In this document: piece by piece, positions 6,194 through 8,082 of the stretch
Numbering within the stretch: position 1 is the stretch's first letter
Layout of the letters: each line of letters starts with the position of its first letter
NCBI GenBank assembly: GCA_947176715.1
Contig: CAMWRR010000079.1
Coordinates: 1 to 8,082, forward strand
DNA length: 8,082 nt
DNA from: an uncultured Rikenellaceae bacterium
GTDB lineage: Bacteria; Bacteroidota; Bacteroidia; Bacteroidales; Rikenellaceae
Direction of reading: 5' to 3'
The notes under the pieces: model-generated
Databases searched by the model: none
The model's input: the letters and a program-made list of their open reading frames with translations, nothing else
What the model was told of the DNA's origin: nothing
Program-made: the position numbers and the translations under genes

Positions 6194-7060
6194 ATGTTAT
6201 TTTCGTGCATTATGACAAAGAGAGTGATGATGATATATCCTCGTAAATCGTTGCGTGACAATGGTTTCGAGTGGCTGAAAAAAGAGGGGGTGCGTGCGGG
6301 TTTTTCCGTAGAGACAGTCATAGACGACACGTTATCGTGGGGTGTCGACGGCGGGGCCTCGCTCTTTGTCGACGGTGTGCGGTGCGATCTGCCCGATATG
6401 GCGGTAATGAGGCATTACGACACGGCCATTTCGCTCTCTTTCGAGCGGCTCGGGGTAAGAACGGTCAATACCTCGGTATCCATGTCGCTCTCCTATAATA
6501 AAGGTCTTACACATGTGGCGTTGTCGTCGGCCGGCATACCCATGCCCGAGACGCTGTGGGGCGCATCGGTCGATTACGACAGGGCCGCCGGGATGCTGGG
6601 CCTCCCCTTCGTACTCAAGTCGGCGGTGGGTTCCAAAGGCGAGAGGGTGTGGCTGGTCTCCTCGCGCCGGGAGTACGACGCTCGGCTTCCGTTGTGCGAA
6701 GGCGGGGCGGTGGCGCAACGCTACGTCTTTGAGGCGTCGGGACGCGACATAAGGGTGTGGGTGGTAGGCGGCAGGGCCGTTGCGGCGGTACGGCGTGTCG
6801 GTAGCGGCGATTTCCGCTCCAACTACTCTTTAGGCGGTAGCGTGGAGCCTTACGCACTTACGCCCGAAGTGGCCTCTCTGGCCGTGTCGGCATCGCAGAC
6901 ACTGGGGCTGGAGTTCTCGGGGGTCGACATAATGGAGTCGGCGCACGGGCCTTTGGTGTGCGAGGTCAACGGCAATGCCGGCTTTCGCTCCGTGTCGGCG
7001 TTGGGTACGGCCGATATTCCGGCGGAGCTGTTCGCCTATCTCGCCTCGGTTGTGAGATGA
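6194..7060 (+). CDS. RimK-like ATP-grasp ligase
   Basis: A 288-residue member of the RimK branch of ATP-grasp ligases, which join an amino acid (often glutamate) to a carboxylate through an acyl-phosphate. The N-terminal pre-ATP-grasp domain covers about 1-95 and ends in the RimK-like segment MRHYDTAIS...LGVRTVNTS. ATP-grasp landmarks follow: NKG with Lys103, LKSAVGSKG (141-149, Lys142 plus the glycine-rich loop), hinge QRYV (175-178), GRDIRVWVVGG (183-193), GDFRSN (205-210), and metal ligands Asp245 (GVDIM), Glu257 and Asn259 (CEVNGNAGF). All expected catalytic residues are present. E. coli RimK adds glutamates to ribosomal protein S6, while other relatives make F420, methanopterin, lysine or peptide products, so the substrate here is unknown. 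Met7 (6212) is an alternative start that fits family alignments better. The gene is divergent from the met operon; no clear promoter was found for it. Confidence 0.88.
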   Translation: MLFSCIMTKRVMMIYPRKSLRDNGFEWLKKEGVRAGFSVETVIDDTLSWGVDGGASLFVDGVRCDLPDMAVMRHYDTAISLSFERLGVRTVNTSVSMSLSYNKGLTHVALSSAGIPMPETLWGASVDYDRAAGMLGLPFVLKSAVGSKGERVWLVSSRREYDARLPLCEGGAVAQRYVFEASGRDIRVWVVGGRAVAAVRRVGSGDFRSNYSLGGSVEPYALTPEVASLAVSASQTLGLEFSGVDIMESAHGPLVCEVNGNAGFRSVSALGTADIPAELFAYLASVVR

Positions 7061-7065
7061 CGCGA

Positions 7066-7113
7066 TGTACGGCGCTGGCAGGCTCGGCCCGACCTCTGTC
7101 GTGCCGCCGTACA
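7066..7113 (+). terminator. Probable terminator after the ATP-grasp gene
   Basis: Perfect 9-bp inverted repeat TGTACGGCG (7066-7074) and CGCCGTACA (7105-7113), starting 5 nt after the stop codon, with a possible inner GGCAG/CTGTC stem containing one G-U pair. The nearest T-run (eight T, 7138-7145) is 24 nt further on, so it is not a textbook Rho-independent terminator. Confidence 0.45.
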
Positions 7114-7157
7114 AGGGAATATCTTCGTCGTGACCTGTTTTTTTTGCAGTATGGATT

Positions 7158-7186
7158 TTGCCGTTTGAAAATAATCGTTACCTTTG
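7158..7186 (+). promoter_or_regulatory. Bacteroidetes-type promoter of rplS
   Basis: TTG (7158-7160), 18 nt, then TACCTTTG (7179-7186), an exact TAnnTTTG box with a slightly short spacer. The box runs into a small palindrome, TTTGCA-TC-TGCAAA (7183-7196), which covers the expected transcription start. Confidence 0.65.
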
Positions 7187-7196
7187 CATCTGCAAA

Positions 7197-7278
7197 AGTA
7201 CAGGAATCTCTTACAGGTACATGGGGTCCGTAATATTCCGTACTGTTTGATTCATCAAACGACACACATTTTTTAAAA
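7197..7278 (+). promoter_or_regulatory. rplS 5' leader with hairpin and direct repeat
   Basis: The leader of about 80 nt contains a direct repeat TCCGTA-ATAT-TCCGTA (7227-7242) and a hairpin GTTTGA-TTCA-TCAAAC (7245-7260) that ends 18 nt before the start codon. An A/T-rich unpaired stretch (ATTTTTTAAAA) precedes the ATG. Many ribosomal protein genes are controlled by their own product binding a leader RNA, so this hairpin is a candidate for such control; no known leader family was recognised. Confidence 0.4.
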
Positions 7279-7638
7279 ATGGAAAACCTTATCAAAGTAG
7301 CTCAGAACGCTTTCAACAGCGAGCTGAAGCAGTACCCCGCCTTCAAGAGCGGTGACACCATCACCGTTACTTACAAAATCGTCGAAGGTAACAAAGAACG
7401 TCTCCAGAGCTTCAAGGGCGTCGTGATACAGCGTCGCGGCGAAGGTGCCACCGAGACATTCACCATCCGTAAGATTACCGACGGAGTGGGTGTGGAACGT
7501 ATATTCCCTATCGCCTCTCCGCTGATCGAGAGCATCAAGGTCGAGAAGGTCGGCGTGGTGCGCAGAGCACGTATCTTCTACTATCGTGATCTTCGCGGTA
7601 AGAAAGCGCGTATCAAGGAGAAGAAGGTGGTACGTTAG
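7279..7638 (+). CDS. rplS: 50S ribosomal protein L19
   Basis: Structural protein of the large ribosomal subunit, located near the 30S interface. The 119-residue length is typical. The family signature is complete: FKSGDTITVTYKIVEGNKERLQ-type beta strand (22-43), SFKGVVIQRRG (44-54), FTIRKITDGVGVERIFP (61-77), and the basic C-terminal part containing VGVVRRARIFYYRDLRGKKARIKEK. Its base composition and codon use look more biased towards C-ending codons than the neighbours, as expected of a highly expressed gene. It has its own promoter and terminator and is not in an operon with rimM or trmD here, unlike the arrangement in many other phyla. Confidence 0.98.
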   Translation: MENLIKVAQNAFNSELKQYPAFKSGDTITVTYKIVEGNKERLQSFKGVVIQRRGEGATETFTIRKITDGVGVERIFPIASPLIESIKVEKVGVVRRARIFYYRDLRGKKARIKEKKVVR

Positions 7639-7665
7639 TATCGCCGGGTCCTTGTACGACCGAAT

Positions 7666-7703
7666 AGGCGCCGTTCCTTTTGTCGGGATGGCGCCTGTCT
7701 TTT
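7666..7703 (+). terminator. Intrinsic terminator of rplS
   Basis: The stem AGGCGCCGTTCC (7666-7677) pairs with GGGATGGCGCCT (7685-7696) over 12 positions including two G-U pairs, with a 7-nt loop, followed by GTCTTTTAAA. It begins 27 nt after the rplS stop codon. A minor hairpin GCTATC-GGTG-GATAGC follows at 7723-7738. Confidence 0.8.
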
Positions 7704-7755
7704 AAACAGCCCTCTTACCGAAGCTATCGGTGGATAGCAACGAGCCACTATGAGC

Positions 7756-7802
7756 GAATAAAACAGTCAGACTATAAGCGAACAACGCCTACAGCCTGAC
7801 TG
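7756..7802 (-). terminator. Intrinsic terminator of the ureohydrolase gene
   Basis: Arms 7786-7802 and 7764-7780 form a continuous 17-bp stem in a minus-strand transcript, with a 5-nt loop (TTGTT) and TTTTATTC (7763-7756) directly after. Three of the 17 pairs are G-U on the minus strand and would be A-C mismatches on the plus strand, which fixes its direction. It begins 63 nt after the stop at 7866. Confidence 0.8.
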
Positions 7803-7865
7803 CTCTGCCTCGGGGCCTGAAAGCGATGCGCCGACAGGACTTTTTACGCCGGGAGGCTATCCGGT

Positions 7866-8082
7866 CTACTTCGGATTGGTCATCAAGGTGAATCCGCAGA
7901 GCTTATATAGTAGCCGCGCCCCTACGTTGGCATCCCAGTGGTTGTCTTCGTCGGATTGGTTCGGTGCCACCTCGCACAGGTCGAAGCCTACGATGGTGCG
8001 TCCGCTCGCCGCCAATTCGCGTATCAGAAACACCGCCTAGTTGAATTCGATGCCGCCGGGTACGGGCGTGCCGGGAGAGGGG
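7866..8082 (-). pseudogene. Agmatinase/arginase-family (ureohydrolase) gene, C-terminal part, with in-frame TAG
   Basis: Only the last 72 codons lie in the window. The conceptual translation starts PSPGTPVPGGIEFN, then a TAG (8037-8039), then continues in the same frame for 56 residues to the final TAG at 7866. PGTPVPGG corresponds to the family loop PGTGTPEPGG. GFDLCEVAP corresponds to the conserved GFDxxEVxP strand, whose Glu helps bind the guanidinium group. The tail DANVGARLLYKLCGF matches the usual C-terminal helix. The family hydrolyses guanidino compounds (agmatine, arginine, formimidoylglutamate) with a two-manganese centre whose ligands lie outside the window. The TAG sits where a Gln (CAG) would be a likely residue, so one C-to-T change explains it. 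Intact coding on both sides suggests a recent nonsense mutation or a sequencing error. TAG is a normal stop here: rplS and metY both end in it. Confidence 0.75.

Noticed and set aside
8037..8039. TAG read as a sense codon (suppression or recoding)
   Set aside because: Other genes in the window, such as rplS, metY and the sigma factor, terminate with TAG, and no recoding signal is visible.

Overview
This window reads as chromosomal DNA from a member of the Bacteroidota, most likely the order Bacteroidales. The evidence is four promoters resembling the Bacteroidetes consensus (TTG, about 19-21 nt, TAnnTTTG), A-rich rather than Shine-Dalgarno-like start contexts, and proteins that look like Bacteroidales versions of housekeeping enzymes. 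A moderate-GC gut genus such as Alistipes would fit, but that is an impression and not a demonstrated placement. No tRNA, rRNA, CRISPR array, transposase or phage gene was seen.

Layout from left to right. Positions 1-1032 (minus) hold a secreted alpha/beta-hydrolase, cut by the window edge, with a clean promoter just upstream. Positions 1033-1475 are a gene-free stretch with odd overlapping open frames. Positions 1476-2066 (minus) encode a stand-alone ECF sigma factor behind a long AT-rich leader containing a 10-bp inverted repeat. Positions 2302-5881 (minus) are a compact metY-metX-hom operon ending in a strong intrinsic terminator. Positions 5882-6193 are its promoter and a leader of about 270 nt. 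Positions 6194-7060 (plus) encode a RimK-like ATP-grasp ligase, divergent from the met operon. Positions 7279-7638 (plus) encode ribosomal protein L19 with its own promoter, hairpin leader and terminator. Positions 7866-8082 (minus) carry the C-terminal end of an agmatinase/arginase-family gene interrupted by an in-frame TAG.

The three met genes form a pathway module. Hom makes homoserine, MetX acylates it (probably with acetyl-CoA), and MetY replaces the acyl group with sulfide to give homocysteine, the methionine precursor. Hom also feeds threonine synthesis. The reading frames are packed tightly (3-nt gap, then a 4-nt ATGA overlap), so translation is probably coupled.

The most interesting item is the met operon leader. 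It contains a possible 13-residue leader peptide with three methionines, clustered as Met-Arg-Met-Cys-Arg-stop. Its last codons lie inside a small hairpin followed by a U-rich run, and the same bases can pair with a downstream segment instead. This resembles ribosome-mediated attenuation; it is a hypothesis from sequence reading only. Other items worth checking are the nonsense codon in the ureohydrolase gene, the structured sigma-factor leader, and the RimK-like ligase of unknown substrate.
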